Shown here: piece by piece, positions 17,786 through 28,433 of the stretch | Layout of the letters: every line of letters begins with the position of its first letter | How positions within the stretch are numbered: position 1 is the first letter of the stretch | Assembly: GCA_024235695.1 (NCBI GenBank) | Contig: JACKLX010000021.1 | Location: forward strand, 1 to 54,483 | Origin: Accumulibacter sp. | GTDB taxonomy: Bacteria; Pseudomonadota; Gammaproteobacteria; Burkholderiales; Rhodocyclaceae | Reading direction: 5' to 3' | DNA: 54,483 nucleotides | Notes under the pieces: generated by a model | The model's input: only the letters and a program-made list of their open reading frames with translations | What the model was told of the DNA's origin: nothing | Databases searched by the model: none | Made by a program: the position numbers and the translations under genes

Positions 17786-20700
17786 TCAACGGCCGCGGAT
17801 CAACTCCACCAGGTCGTCGGTCGAGGGCAGGGCGCTGGCTTCGCCTTCGGCGAGGATGCTTTCGGCGAGCGCACGTTTTTCGTGGTGCAGATCGACGATC
17901 CGTTCCTCGACGGTGCCACTGGTGACCAGCCGGTAGACGGTCACCGGCCGTTGCTGGCCGATGCGGTGCGCGCGACCCATCGCCTGGTCTTCAGCGGCCG
18001 GGTTCCACCACGGGTCGGTAATCACCACGTAATCGGCGGCGGTCAGGTTGAGACCGAAGCCGCCGGCTTTGAGGCTGATCAGGAAGAGGTCGCCCTCGCC
18101 GGCCTGGAAAGCGGCGACGCGGCGCGTGCGCTCGGCTGCCGGGGTGCCGCCGTCGAGGTACTGGTAAGCGATTCCGGCTTGATCAAGTGGTTCGCGCAAC
18201 ACTTTAAGAAAGTCCACGAACTGACTGAAAACAAGTGCTTTATGTCCGCTCTCTATCAATTCGTTGGCGAGTTCGGCGAAAGCCTGCACCTTGGCGCCTG
18301 CGATGCCGAATTCGGGAGTGCTGAGGCGCGGATCGCAGGCGGCGCGGCGCAGGCGCGTCAGTTGCGCGAGGATGTTGAAGCGCGCCTGCGCCTGCGGCGC
18401 GCTGTCGAGGCTGGCGTCGATCTCGTTCGCCGCTTCGCGGCGAAGCGCTTCGTAATGCGCGGCTTCGGCGGCTTCCGGCGTCACCGTCAGGATCAGCTCG
18501 GTGCGCGGCGGCAATTCCTGCAGCACTTCGGACTTGGTCCGGCGCAGCACGAAGGGGCCGACCAGGCGCTTGAGGACGTGCTGCGCATCGCGGTCGCGAT
18601 TACGTTCGATCGGCCCGGCGAAGCGCTCGTTGAAGCGGCTGACGCTGCCGAGCAGGCCGGGGTTGGCGAAGCGCATGATCGACCAGAGGTCGGCCAGCCG
18701 GTTTTCCACCGGCGTTCCGGTCAGCGCCAGGCGGAAGTCGGCGTCCAGCGCGAACACCGCCTGCGAGCGCTTGGCCGCGGCGTTCTTGATCGCCTGCGCC
18801 TCGTCGGCGATCAGGGTGTGCCAGCGGCGGCCGGCAAAGCGCTCCTGCGCCAGTTGCAGCAGCGTGTAGGAGACGATCAGCAGATCCTGCGGGCCGGCCT
18901 TGCCGACCAGTTCGTCGCGTTCGCCGTCGCTGGCTTCGCTATAGACGCGGACGTTCAGGCTGGGGGCAAAGCGTTGTGCCTCGGCCAGCCAGTTGCCGCA
19001 GACCGAGGTCGGCGCGATGACCAGCGCGGCACCGTCGGCGGCGCGTTCGAGGATGACGCCGAGCGCCTGCAGGGTCTTGCCGAGACCCATGTCGTCTGCC
19101 AGGCAGCCGCCCATGCCGGCGGTCGCCAGGCGGATCGCCCATCGGTAGCCGTCTTCCTGGTACGGCCGCAGGCTGGCCTGCAGCAGGCTCGGCAGCTTCG
19201 CTTCGGTGGCCTGCGCCTGCCGCAGCCGGTCGATCGCCTGGCGGAAATCCCTGCTCGCGTCGAGTTCGGTGCCGTCGAGGATCTCGTCGAGCCAGGCAGC
19301 GGCAACGGTCGGCGCCTTGCCGCCGTCCTTGTCGGTCTCGAGCACCGCCGCCAGGTCGCTGAGCTTCTGCTTCAGCGAGCGCGTCAGCGCGGCGTAGACG
19401 CCGTCGCCCATGGGAATGAAGCGGCTCTTGTCGCGCGCCGCGGCAAGCAGTGTTTCAAGCTGCAGCACCAGCCCTTCGTCGAGCGTCGCGCTGCCCGACA
19501 GCCGGAACCAGTCACGCTCGCGGCTGACCCTGACGCCCAGTTGCCGGCTGTCGAGCGTCAGCACACGCACACTCTTGCCCTTGGGCCAGTCGACGGCGGC
19601 AATCGCCGTCAGCGTCGGCAGCACTTCGACCGTCGCCAGCGCCTGCTCGGCATCGTCGATCAACCATTCGCTGACGCCGTCGTTGCAGTCGAGGAAGGGC
19701 AGGGCGTCGAGCACCGATTCGAGGAAGTGGCGCTCGCTGTCGAAGTCGCGCTCGGTACCGACCGTTTCGCCACCGAGAACCGCCATCACGCGCTTCCTGC
19801 CGGCGGCGGCCGGCAGCCGCGGTCCGTCGGCGCCGAGCGGCGCAACGACCAGCCGCAAGGCCAGGTCGTCGCCGACCGGCGAGAGCTCGGCGCGCAGCCG
19901 CGAGTCGCTGCTGACCTGCCGGGTCGCCTGCGCCGAATCGGCGTCAATGTGGAAATGCAGGGCCAGCGCGTGCAGCGTCCTGGCCAGTTCGTCCCTGGCG
20001 CCGGGCGCGTCGGCGGGAACCGCGAAGCGACCGGAGACGAGTTGCGCGGCCTGCTGCTGGGCCGGCGTGAAACGGATCAGACGCAGCCGCTGCGGGCCGT
20101 CCTGAACGAGCGTGATCAGGCGCAGGGCCTCGGCTTCGCGACGCTGATCGGCGTCCATCGCGTAGTAGCCAAGGTATTCGGCGGCGGCTCGCAGCGGTGG
20201 CTCGACGCGCATCACGAAGCGCCCGCCCTGGTGCAGCAGTTCGATTTCCGGTGCCGCTTCGGACAGTTCGACAAACTGCTCCGGTGCGTTCGCCAGGACG
20301 ATGCATGGGTGGCCGACCAGGGCGACGATCGCCGTCGCCAGGTCGAGGTAGTAGCGATTGCGGTAACCGCGTTCGGGGCGCAGTGCACGCGCGACCTTGG
20401 CGTCGCACGCCGGCAGGTTGGCATTGCCGGCGAGTCTCGCCAGACTCAATGGCCGCGGCCGCCCCCAGGCGCGCTGGCCACGCTTCTGTTCGAGCGGCTT
20501 GAGGTCGAGCAGCTCGCCGTGCCGGCTGATTTCGATCTCCCAGACGACGCGGGACGATTCGCCACCGGCGCTCGGTGGCTGCGGCGTCCCGCCGAGCGCC
20601 TGCAGGGCGATCAGGATATCGCGCCACTGCTGACCCGCGCCGGCGACGAAAAAGCCTTCGGGCGGATCGCGGCCGTCGAGTACCGCTTCGGCGCCGTCAA

Positions 20701-21985
20701 GCAGGCGTTGCAGCGCCGGCAGGCGGCAGGCCTGCAGTTGCCGGCGCAGAAACTCGATCGTCTCGCGCCACTCGCTGGCCGGCGCGGCCGGGTCGGCCTC
20801 GGCGACCATCTCGCGGCCCAGCCAGGCAGCGAGCAGGATCGCCCACAGCGCGTCGAGCGTCCATCGCGCCGACGGTTCCTCGACCGCCCGGAAGGCGGTG
20901 CGCTTGATCGGCGCCTTGCCGAGGCGAACGTCGATGGCGTGCGCCCAGCGTCCCCAGCTGTCGTGCGGGCTGGGGTCGCGCTTGCCGGCCTCGCCGGCGC
21001 AGAACCTGCGCGCCAGCTCGAGGTGTCTGGGCGTCGTTTGTGCGAGCAGCGACAGCGGGTAGAGCCAGGCGATGGTCGTCGGCAGCAGGTTCTTGTGGCC
21101 ACCGATCTCGCTCTTGCGCTGCTTGAGGGCCGCTTCGAAGGCCGCCTGGCCGGCTTGCCATTGTCCGTCCAGGACCAGTGCGGCAGCGCCGATGCCGGCC
21201 CGCAAACCCTCCTCGATGCCGACCAGCGCCGCCTCGCGGAGCTCGCTGTCAGCGCCTTGCGTGGCGAGGTCGGCGAGCGCCAGGCGCAAGTCCTCTGACA
21301 GCCAGTCGGCGTGTCGCCGCAGTTGCTCACCGGCCCAGTCGGCGACCGGCCGGTACTCCGGAGCCCAATAGAGGCACACCGTGACGACCGCCTGATAGGC
21401 GAGCTGCGACCGCCAGGTCGGCTCGATGTGCTCGAAACTGGGGCCGTCGAAGGGCAGGAGAAGCGCCTTGACGACGATCTGGGGCCAGTCCATCGAACGG
21501 CTCAGGACCTGTTTGAGGTGTGACAGCTCCTCGCTGGGCGCGCCCGAGTAGAAGCGCGCACGAAGGTAGGCGATGGTCGTCGGCAAGCTGCCGGTCGGCC
21601 AGTAGTAGCTCGACCTGGCGGGATCGAAATGGTCGAGATCGGCGACCAGTTGCGCCAGCGTGTTACCGCCATGCGTTTCGAGCAGCTGCCGGTAGAGCGG
21701 CGCGCGCAACTCGTCCACCAGATGAAATGCGGCCGGCCGCGCCGGGTCTTCGACCAACTGGTCGTTCTGCCGGAGAGCCAGCGTTGCCGACTTGACGTCG
21801 GCTGCGGTGAACGCTTTCCCCGCGCAGTTCACCAGCCCGCTCAAGCCGAGCAGGCGGTGCACGTCGGTGTTGCTGCGAAAGGTCCACAGCAGCGCGCAGG
21901 CCAGCGCCACCTTGTGCGTGTCTGGCGGCAGGCCCAGTTGGTCGAGTTGCGCGATGGCGGTGCGATTCAGCGACGGCTTGTTCAT
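17786..21985 (-). CDS. large SNF2-family helicase
   Basis: A 1399-residue Swi2/Snf2-type ATP-dependent DNA translocase. The last ~500 residues hold the motor: motif I DDMGLGKTLQALG near residue 963, motif Ia LVIAPTSVCGNW, motif II DEAQAIKN near 1060, motif III LALTGTPVENRL, motif IV region KALVFSQF, motif V GFGLNLTAADYVVITDPWWNPA and motif VI QAMGRAHRIGQ. The first ~900 residues are a poorly recognisable extension rich in alpha-helical Ala/Leu segments, as in other large bacterial SNF2 proteins. There is no SWIM zinc motif. The role is unassigned; bacterial members are linked to transcription recycling, repair or defence. No methylase, nuclease or phospholipase partner is adjacent, which argues against a known SNF2-containing defence operon. 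Confidence 0.92.
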   Translation of the reverse strand: MNKPSLNRTAIAQLDQLGLPPDTHKVALACALLWTFRSNTDVHRLLGLSGLVNCAGKAFTAADVKSATLALRQNDQLVEDPARPAAFHLVDELRAPLYRQLLETHGGNTLAQLVADLDHFDPARSSYYWPTGSLPTTIAYLRARFYSGAPSEELSHLKQVLSRSMDWPQIVVKALLLPFDGPSFEHIEPTWRSQLAYQAVVTVCLYWAPEYRPVADWAGEQLRRHADWLSEDLRLALADLATQGADSELREAALVGIEEGLRAGIGAAALVLDGQWQAGQAAFEAALKQRKSEIGGHKNLLPTTIAWLYPLSLLAQTTPRHLELARRFCAGEAGKRDPSPHDSWGRWAHAIDVRLGKAPIKRTAFRAVEEPSARWTLDALWAILLAAWLGREMVAEADPAAPASEWRETIEFLRRQLQACRLPALQRLLDGAEAVLDGRDPPEGFFVAGAGQQWRDILIALQALGGTPQPPSAGGESSRVVWEIEISRHGELLDLKPLEQKRGQRAWGRPRPLSLARLAGNANLPACDAKVARALRPERGYRNRYYLDLATAIVALVGHPCIVLANAPEQFVELSEAAPEIELLHQGGRFVMRVEPPLRAAAEYLGYYAMDADQRREAEALRLITLVQDGPQRLRLIRFTPAQQQAAQLVSGRFAVPADAPGARDELARTLHALALHFHIDADSAQATRQVSSDSRLRAELSPVGDDLALRLVVAPLGADGPRLPAAAGRKRVMAVLGGETVGTERDFDSERHFLESVLDALPFLDCNDGVSEWLIDDAEQALATVEVLPTLTAIAAVDWPKGKSVRVLTLDSRQLGVRVSRERDWFRLSGSATLDEGLVLQLETLLAAARDKSRFIPMGDGVYAALTRSLKQKLSDLAAVLETDKDGGKAPTVAAAWLDEILDGTELDASRDFRQAIDRLRQAQATEAKLPSLLQASLRPYQEDGYRWAIRLATAGMGGCLADDMGLGKTLQALGVILERAADGAALVIAPTSVCGNWLAEAQRFAPSLNVRVYSEASDGERDELVGKAGPQDLLIVSYTLLQLAQERFAGRRWHTLIADEAQAIKNAAAKRSQAVFALDADFRLALTGTPVENRLADLWSIMRFANPGLLGSVSRFNERFAGPIERNRDRDAQHVLKRLVGPFVLRRTKSEVLQELPPRTELILTVTPEAAEAAHYEALRREAANEIDASLDSAPQAQARFNILAQLTRLRRAACDPRLSTPEFGIAGAKVQAFAELANELIESGHKALVFSQFVDFLKVLREPLDQAGIAYQYLDGGTPAAERTRRVAAFQAGEGDLFLISLKAGGFGLNLTAADYVVITDPWWNPAAEDQAMGRAHRIGQQRPVTVYRLVTSGTVEERIVDLHHEKRALAESILAEGEASALPSTDDLVELIRGR

Positions 21986-22075
21986 GGGCGGGCAGGGGCT
22001 GGACGGGGAGACTGATAGAAGAATAGCTGTCGATGGCTTGCGATCGGGTCGGCGAGCGGGCGAGCGACGGCCGCC

Positions 22076-23131
22076 CTATTTGCGGGTCAACAGCATGGCG
22101 TCGCCGTAGCTGAAGAAGCGATAGCGGCGGGCGATGGCGTGCCGGTAGGCCGCACCGATCGTGTCGAGGCCGGCAAACGCCGATACCAGCATCAGCAGCG
22201 TCGATTTCGGCAGGTGAAAGTTGGTGATCAGGCGGTCGACCAGCCGAAAACGGTAACCGGGGGTGATGAAGATGTCGGTCTCGGCCGCACCGGGGTTCGG
22301 TTCACCGTTCCGCGCCGCGGCCTCGAGCGCGCGCAGACTGGTCGTTCCGACGGCGACCACCTTGCCGCCGCGCTCGCGGGTGCGGGCGATTGCGGCGATC
22401 GTCGCCGGCGGTATCGTGAACCGTTCGGCGTGCATGCGGTGCGCGGCGATGCGTTGCACGCGCACCGGCTGGAAGGTGCCGGCGCCGACGTGCAGCGTCA
22501 ACCACGCCACTTCGACGCCGCGTTCGCCGAGTCGGCCGAACAGCGCGTCGTCGAAATGCAGGCCGGCGGTCGGCGCTGCGACGGCGCCGGGATTGCGCGC
22601 GAAGACGGTCTGATAGCGCGCTTCGTCGTCGGCATTGGCGGGGTGCGTGATGTACGGCGGCAGCGGCAAGCGGCCATGCGCCTCGATCAAGCTGAAGAGG
22701 TCGCGAACCGCCGCCGAGTCCGCCGCCGGCTCGCGCTCCAGTTCCAGCTCGAAGAACTCGCCCTGTTCGCCGCGGCGTCCCCGCACGATCAGTTCGATGG
22801 CTTCTTCGAGGACGATCCGGCTGCCGGGTTTCGGCGACTTGCTGGCGCGGATCTGCGCCACCGCGTGCCGGCCGTCGACGATGCGCTCGATCAGGACCTC
22901 GATCTGGCCACCGCTTTCCTTGCGGCCGAAGAGGCGCGCCTTGATCACCCGGGTGTCGTTGAACACCAGCAGGTCGCCGCTATCGAGCAGGTCAGGCAGG
23001 AGGCTGAAGCGGTGGTCGTGGAGCGCGTCGTCAGCGACCTGCAGCAGCCGGCTGGCGGAGCGTTGTCCACTGGGCTGCTGGGCGACCAGCTCGGCCGGAA
23101 GATCGAAGTCGAAATCGTCGAGAGTGAGCAT
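22076..23131 (-). CDS. queA: tRNA preQ1 ribosyltransferase-isomerase QueA
   Basis: A 351-residue S-adenosylmethionine:tRNA ribosyltransferase-isomerase, which transfers and isomerises the ribosyl group of SAM onto preQ1 in tRNA to give epoxyqueuosine. The start [20 protein letters not shown] is highly typical. Other family blocks are [66 protein letters not shown] and the C-terminal [18 protein letters not shown] ... [12 protein letters not shown]. The length is normal for the family. A tgt gene often follows queA but is not seen here. Confidence 0.97.
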   Translation of the reverse strand: MLTLDDFDFDLPAELVAQQPSGQRSASRLLQVADDALHDHRFSLLPDLLDSGDLLVFNDTRVIKARLFGRKESGGQIEVLIERIVDGRHAVAQIRASKSPKPGSRIVLEEAIELIVRGRRGEQGEFFELELEREPAADSAAVRDLFSLIEAHGRLPLPPYITHPANADDEARYQTVFARNPGAVAAPTAGLHFDDALFGRLGERGVEVAWLTLHVGAGTFQPVRVQRIAAHRMHAERFTIPPATIAAIARTRERGGKVVAVGTTSLRALEAAARNGEPNPGAAETDIFITPGYRFRLVDRLITNFHLPKSTLLMLVSAFAGLDTIGAAYRHAIARRYRFFSYGDAMLLTRK

Positions 23132-23196
23132 GCTGAGCGATGCGAGCGAAGCCTTGTCGGGTGGCGGCGGGCGATCCGCTTCGACCGGTGCGCCGC

Positions 23197-23225
23197 TTGT
23201 CGGCGGTAGGAGAATCAGCGATAAT
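23197..23225 (+). promoter_or_regulatory. probable sigma-70 promoter of tRNA-Leu
   Basis: TTGTCG (23197-23202) and GATAAT (23220-23225) are separated by 17 bases. The expected start is near 23232, so a leader of about 30 bases would precede the tRNA. Confidence 0.45.
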
Positions 23226-23238
23226 CCGCAGCTCTTCC

Positions 23239-23257
23239 GGCTCGAAAGCTTCGAGCC
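23239..23257 (+). repeat. perfect hairpin just upstream of tRNA-Leu
   Basis: GGCTCGAA (23239-23246), a three-base loop AGC, and TTCGAGCC (23250-23257) form a perfect eight-base-pair stem ending three bases before the mature tRNA 5' end. It lies within the predicted 5' leader and might influence RNase P processing. No T tract follows, so it is not a terminator. Confidence 0.6.
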
Positions 23258-23260
23258 AAA

Positions 23261-23344
23261 GCCGAGATGGCGGAATCGGTAGACGCAGCGGACTCAAAAT
23301 CCGCCGATGGTGACATCGTGGGGGTTCGATTCCCCCTCTCGGCA
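23261..23344 (+). tRNA. tRNA-Leu (CAA)
   Basis: Acceptor stem GCCGAGA (23261-23267) pairs with TCTCGGC (23337-23343), with discriminator A at 23344 and encoded CCA at 23345-23347. The anticodon loop CTCAAAA gives anticodon CAA for UUG. A long variable arm (CGATGGTGACATCG) marks a class II tRNA. The T arm is GGGGG-TTCGATT-CCCCC. Confidence 0.97.
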
Positions 23345-23465
23345 CCACCCCTCGCCTGCAAAGGCTCGCATCATAGCACGCCGCCTTCGGGCCGGCCGCT
23401 GCAGCGACCGCGGCTGACAACGTCCGTGGACTCGCGGCCGCGGGAGCGCAGGAGGCAACTTCGCG

Positions 23466-24389
23466 GTGAACGACTCGGTTACGCCGCCATCCGGCCTCGG
23501 CGCCTGGTGGCTGGCGATTCGCCCCAGAACGCTGACCGTTGCCGTCGTGCCGGTGCTGGTCGGGCACGCCCTGGCCTGGGCGCAGGCCGGCGCGCTGGAC
23601 TGGCCGGTCGCGCTGGTCGCCCTGCTGGCGGCGCTGCTGATCCAGATCGGCACCAACCTGCACAATGACGTCGCCGATTTCGAGCGCGGCGCCGACACCG
23701 ACGAACGCCTTGGGCCGCCGCGCGCCACGGCAATGGGCTGGCTGCCGGCCGGCGCGGTGCGGCGGGGGGCATGGGTCGCCTTTGCACTGGCCTTCAACTT
23801 CGGGATCTACCTGGCCTGGCACGGCGGCTGGCCGATCGTCGCGATTGGCCTCTCGTCGTTGCTGGCTGGCTGGGCCTACACCGGTGGACCACGGCCGATC
23901 GCCTATACGCCACTCGGCGAACTGTTCGTCCTGCTGTACTTCGGTCTGGCGGCGGTCGCCGGCAGCTACTACCTGCAAACGCTGTCGATCAGACCGGCCG
24001 CCCTGCTGGCCGGAGCGATGCTGGGGCTGTTCGGCGCCGCCGTGATCACCGTCAACAACGCGCGCGACGTCGAGACGGACTGCCGCGTCGGCAAGCGTAC
24101 GCTGGCCGTCGTTCTCGGTCGGCGCGCGACGCTGCGGGTTTACGGCGCCGAGCTGCTGCTTCCCTTTGCCCTCTTGCCCGGGCTCGCCCTGCTGGCTGGG
24201 CGCGGCGCGTGGCTGGCCTGGCCGCTACTGGTCCTGCCGCTGGTCGCACGCTTGCTCGGGCGTTTCCGCGACGCGTCGTCGGGGCCCGACTTCAACGAGC
24301 TGCTGGCCAGCACGGCCAGGCTGCAGTTTCTTTTCGGTGTCCTGCTGAGCTTGGCGCTGGTCGTTCCCGCGGCGCTCGGCCGCGCCTGA
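23466..24389 (+). CDS. menA: 1,4-dihydroxy-2-naphthoate prenyltransferase MenA
   Basis: Integral membrane UbiA-superfamily prenyltransferase of 307 residues that attaches the polyprenyl chain to dihydroxynaphthoate in menaquinone synthesis. The first Asp-rich motif is NLHNDVADFERGADTDER (Asn67, Asp68, Asp71). The second is NNARDVETDCRVGKRTLAVVLG, characteristic of MenA rather than UbiA. The opening WWLAIRPRTLTVAVVPVLVGHALA is also typical. About nine hydrophobic helices are evident. The start is GTG with a good ribosome site (AGGAGG). The end is convergent with the sumT gene, with seven bases between. No other men genes are nearby. Confidence 0.92.
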   Translation: MNDSVTPPSGLGAWWLAIRPRTLTVAVVPVLVGHALAWAQAGALDWPVALVALLAALLIQIGTNLHNDVADFERGADTDERLGPPRATAMGWLPAGAVRRGAWVAFALAFNFGIYLAWHGGWPIVAIGLSSLLAGWAYTGGPRPIAYTPLGELFVLLYFGLAAVAGSYYLQTLSIRPAALLAGAMLGLFGAAVITVNNARDVETDCRVGKRTLAVVLGRRATLRVYGAELLLPFALLPGLALLAGRGAWLAWPLLVLPLVARLLGRFRDASSGPDFNELLASTARLQFLFGVLLSLALVVPAALGRA

Positions 24390-24396
24390 CGGACGT

Positions 24397-25167
24397 TTAC
24401 GGCTGCGGCTGAAACCAGGCGAGCGTCGGCTGCAGGCGGACGACCGTGCCGACGATGATCAGCGCCGGCGACGTGATCTGCGCCGCCTCGACCTTTTCAG
24501 CCAGCGTTGCCAGGTCGGCGGTCAGCACCCGTTGACGCCGCGTCGTACCGTTCTGCACCACTGCCGCGGGGTGGCCTTCGGGCAGGCCGTGGGCGATCAG
24601 CTGCCGACAAATCTCGCCAATGCCGCCGACCCCCATGTAGAAAACGATGGTCAGCCGAGGACGCGCCAGCGCCGGCCAGTCGAGGTTTATCGTCCCGTCC
24701 TTGAGATGGCCAGTGGCGAAGGCTACCGCCTGCGCATGGTCACGATGGGTAAGCGGGATACCGGCGTAGGCCGCACAGCCGGCCGCGGCGGTAACGCCCG
24801 GAACGACTTCGAAGGGGATGCGGGATTGGACCAGCGCCTCGATTTCTTCACCGCCGCGGCCGAAGACGAAGGGGTCTCCGCCCTTGAGCCGAACGACGCT
24901 CTTGCCGGCGCGCGCCAGTTGCACCAGCAGTCGATTGAGGTCCGCCTGCGGCACGGTGTGGTTGGAGCTCTTCTTGCCGACGTAGATCTTCTCGGCGTCG
25001 GCACGCGCCAGATCAAGCACTCCTTCGGCAATCAGATGATCGTAGACGACGGCGTCGGCTTGACCGATCAGCCGGGCCGCACGCAGGGTGAGCAGATCGA
25101 TGTCTCCCGGACCACTGCCGACGATGTATACGGTTCCGATTGCCGAAGAGGAGGGCGTTTGACTCAT
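24397..25167 (-). CDS. cobA: uroporphyrinogen-III C-methyltransferase (SumT/NirE-like)
   Basis: A 256-residue SAM-dependent methyltransferase that methylates uroporphyrinogen III at C2 and C7 to precorrin-2, the branch point for siroheme, cobalamin and heme d1. Motifs: [18 protein letters not shown] near the N-terminus, [40 protein letters not shown] about residue 95, and [23 protein letters not shown]. It lacks the CysG N-terminal dehydrogenase domain. Because it is divergent from nirS, a role as NirE in heme d1 synthesis is likely but not certain. The remaining heme d1 genes (nirJ, nirD, nirF and others) are not in the window. Confidence 0.9.
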   Translation of the reverse strand: MSQTPSSSAIGTVYIVGSGPGDIDLLTLRAARLIGQADAVVYDHLIAEGVLDLARADAEKIYVGKKSSNHTVPQADLNRLLVQLARAGKSVVRLKGGDPFVFGRGGEEIEALVQSRIPFEVVPGVTAAAGCAAYAGIPLTHRDHAQAVAFATGHLKDGTINLDWPALARPRLTIVFYMGVGGIGEICRQLIAHGLPEGHPAAVVQNGTTRRQRVLTADLATLAEKVEAAQITSPALIIVGTVVRLQPTLAWFQPQP

Positions 25168-25254
25168 TCAATAATTCTTCCGTTTCTTGCCGAGGTGCAA
25201 GCATAATCGCCTCGCGCGGGTGATTTCAACACGCACGCCACCTTATGTATTCTG

Positions 25255-25274
25255 CCATCAAGGATATTTGATGG
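25255..25274. promoter_or_regulatory. 20-bp palindrome between sumT and nirS
   Basis: CCATCAA (25255-25261), six bases, TTGATGG (25268-25274) form a perfect seven-base inverted repeat in the divergent intergenic region. The half-sites resemble those of FNR/DNR (TTGAT...ATCAA) but have the reversed orientation and a six-base spacer, so it is not a classical FNR box. It could bind another regulator of nitrite or NO metabolism. The centre lies about 113 bases before the nirS ATG. Confidence 0.45.
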
Positions 25275-25323
25275 AGGTCAAGGAAGGCAGCGGTGCAGAC
25301 GTGTCATCCTGCCGCGAGTCTGA

Positions 25324-27054
<1,731 letters not shown>

Positions 27055-27079
27055 TCGCTGCTGGTCGTCTGAAGTGACA

Positions 27080-27110
27080 CCGGGGGGCTGCCGCCCCCCG
27101 GTTTTTTTTT
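27080..27110 (+). terminator. Rho-independent terminator after nirS
   Basis: CCGGGGGGC (27080-27088), loop TGCC, GCCCCCCGG (27093-27101) and then nine T residues (27102-27110). The nine-base-pair all-GC stem with a T tract is a textbook intrinsic terminator. It implies that the downstream cytochrome gene has its own promoter or depends on read-through. Confidence 0.93.
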
Positions 27111-27161
27111 GCCTCGATTGTCGGCATAATCGTCTGACCCCACTGGCTGAAGGAAGAAACA

Positions 27162-27494
27162 ATGAAATCACGAATCCTGTTGCTGTCGGCGACGATGTTT
27201 TCGCAAGTGGCCTTCGCCGGACCAACCCCGGTTGATCCGGCAATGCTCGAGCTCGCTGACCAGAGTCGTTGCCTGGTCTGTCACGATGTCGAGATCAAGG
27301 TTCGCGGCCCGGCCTGGCGCGACGTCGCCAAGCGCTATCGCGGCAAGCCCGAGGTCGAGGAAATCCTGGTCGAGAAGGTGTACCAGGGCGGTGGTGGCGT
27401 TTGGGGGGACGACTACATGTCGTCCAACAAGCGCGCCGGCATGGACAACATTCGCATTCTGGTGAAGTGGATTCTGGCGCTGCCGGATTCCTGA
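27162..27494 (+). CDS. small periplasmic cytochrome c, possible NirS electron donor
   Basis: A 110-residue class I cytochrome c with a signal peptide (SRILLLSATMFSQVAFAG). The heme motif is CLVCH (Cys37, Cys40, His41), followed by VRGPAWRDVAKRYRG. The methionine ligand is probably the Met in GDDYMSSNKRAGMDN. The size and the VRGPAW block are like cytochrome c551/c552, which donates electrons to NirS; the position directly after nirS supports that role. A good ribosome site (GAAGGAAG) precedes the ATG. It is separated from nirS by a terminator. Confidence 0.88.
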   Translation: MKSRILLLSATMFSQVAFAGPTPVDPAMLELADQSRCLVCHDVEIKVRGPAWRDVAKRYRGKPEVEEILVEKVYQGGGGVWGDDYMSSNKRAGMDNIRILVKWILALPDS

Positions 27495-27554
27495 ACGCGC
27501 CTGGCGCCTTTCGCTGCTTGCCTGTCACGGCCGGCCGCCGGGCCGGGCATCCGG

Positions 27555-28376
27555 TCAGGAGCCTTGCTCGGCGCGCGCCCTCAAGAGATCGATGATCATC
27601 GCCGAGGCCTGCTCGATCGAGCGATGTGTGACGTCGATAACCGGCCAGCCGCGTGCGACAAACAGGCGTCGCGCCTGCAGCACCTCCTTGCGCAGGGCGG
27701 CGATGTCGCTGTAGTCGCTGGTTTCGCACTCGTTCAGCGCCCGCAGGCGGGCCGAGCGAATCCTCGCTAGGCGGGCCGGATCGACGGTCAGGCCAACCAC
27801 CAGCGGACCCTGTGCGCGCAGCAGGCCCATCGGCGGCGGCGCACCGGGGACCAACGGCACGTTGGCGGCCTTGATCCCGCGCGATGCGAGATACATGCAG
27901 GTCGGCGTCTTGGTCGCCCGCGAGACACCGACGACGATCACGTCGGCGCCATTGAGATCGTCGCTGGCGACGCCGTCGTCGTGGGCCAGCGTGTACTTCA
28001 TCGCCTCGATGCGGCGATAGTAGTCTTCGTCGAAGGCGTCGCGCGAGCTGTTGTGGAAGTGCACCTCGGCCCCGGAATACTCCGCCAGGCGGCCGATCAA
28101 CGGCTCGAGCGCAAACTGGCAGGGGACCAGCAGGCGGCCGCAGCCGTCCTCGAGAGTCTGGCGAAGATCGGTGTGGCTGATGCTGTGCAGGACATAGCCC
28201 GGCGACTGGGCAACCGCACCGAGGATCTCGGGGACTTGGCCGAGGTGCCGCACCATCTTCCACAACCGCCGTTCGACCTGGACGCCGGCAAGCTGGGCGA
28301 CCGCATTGCGCGCCAGCAGTTCGACCAACTCGCCCGAGGCGTGCGAAACGAGGTGCAACACGAGGGTCTTGCTCAT
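27555..28376 (-). CDS. ppsR: PEP synthase regulatory kinase/pyrophosphorylase (DUF299)
   Basis: A 273-residue bifunctional regulatory protein that phosphorylates and dephosphorylates PEP synthase (or pyruvate phosphate dikinase), using ADP for inactivation and phosphate for activation. The family blocks are LVSHASGELVELLARNAVAQ at the N-terminus, MKYTLAHDDG about residue 127 and the P-loop-like GVSRATKTPTCMYLASRGIKAANVPLVPG about 150-178. The C-terminus is the conserved VIDVTHRSIEQASAMI. The usual P-loop reads GVSRTSKTP; here Thr-Ser is replaced by Ala-Thr, a mild change. The target enzyme is not in the window; ppsA is often divergent from this gene, but the neighbour here is a dehydrogenase. 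Confidence 0.9.
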   Translation of the reverse strand: MSKTLVLHLVSHASGELVELLARNAVAQLAGVQVERRLWKMVRHLGQVPEILGAVAQSPGYVLHSISHTDLRQTLEDGCGRLLVPCQFALEPLIGRLAEYSGAEVHFHNSSRDAFDEDYYRRIEAMKYTLAHDDGVASDDLNGADVIVVGVSRATKTPTCMYLASRGIKAANVPLVPGAPPPMGLLRAQGPLVVGLTVDPARLARIRSARLRALNECETSDYSDIAALRKEVLQARRLFVARGWPVIDVTHRSIEQASAMIIDLLRARAEQGS

Positions 28377-28433
28377 GTCCTTCCTTGACGAGGAGGCCGT
28401 GTCGGCAGCGGCCGTCGACGGCCAGCCGCCGAA

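Noticed and set aside
17531-21298. Plus-strand open frame of about 1255 codons
   Set aside because: It is antisense to the SNF2 helicase, whose motifs are complete on the other strand.
17786-21985. SNF2 gene as part of a known antiphage system
   Set aside because: The neighbours are arsS and queA; there is no adjacent nuclease, methylase or phospholipase gene.
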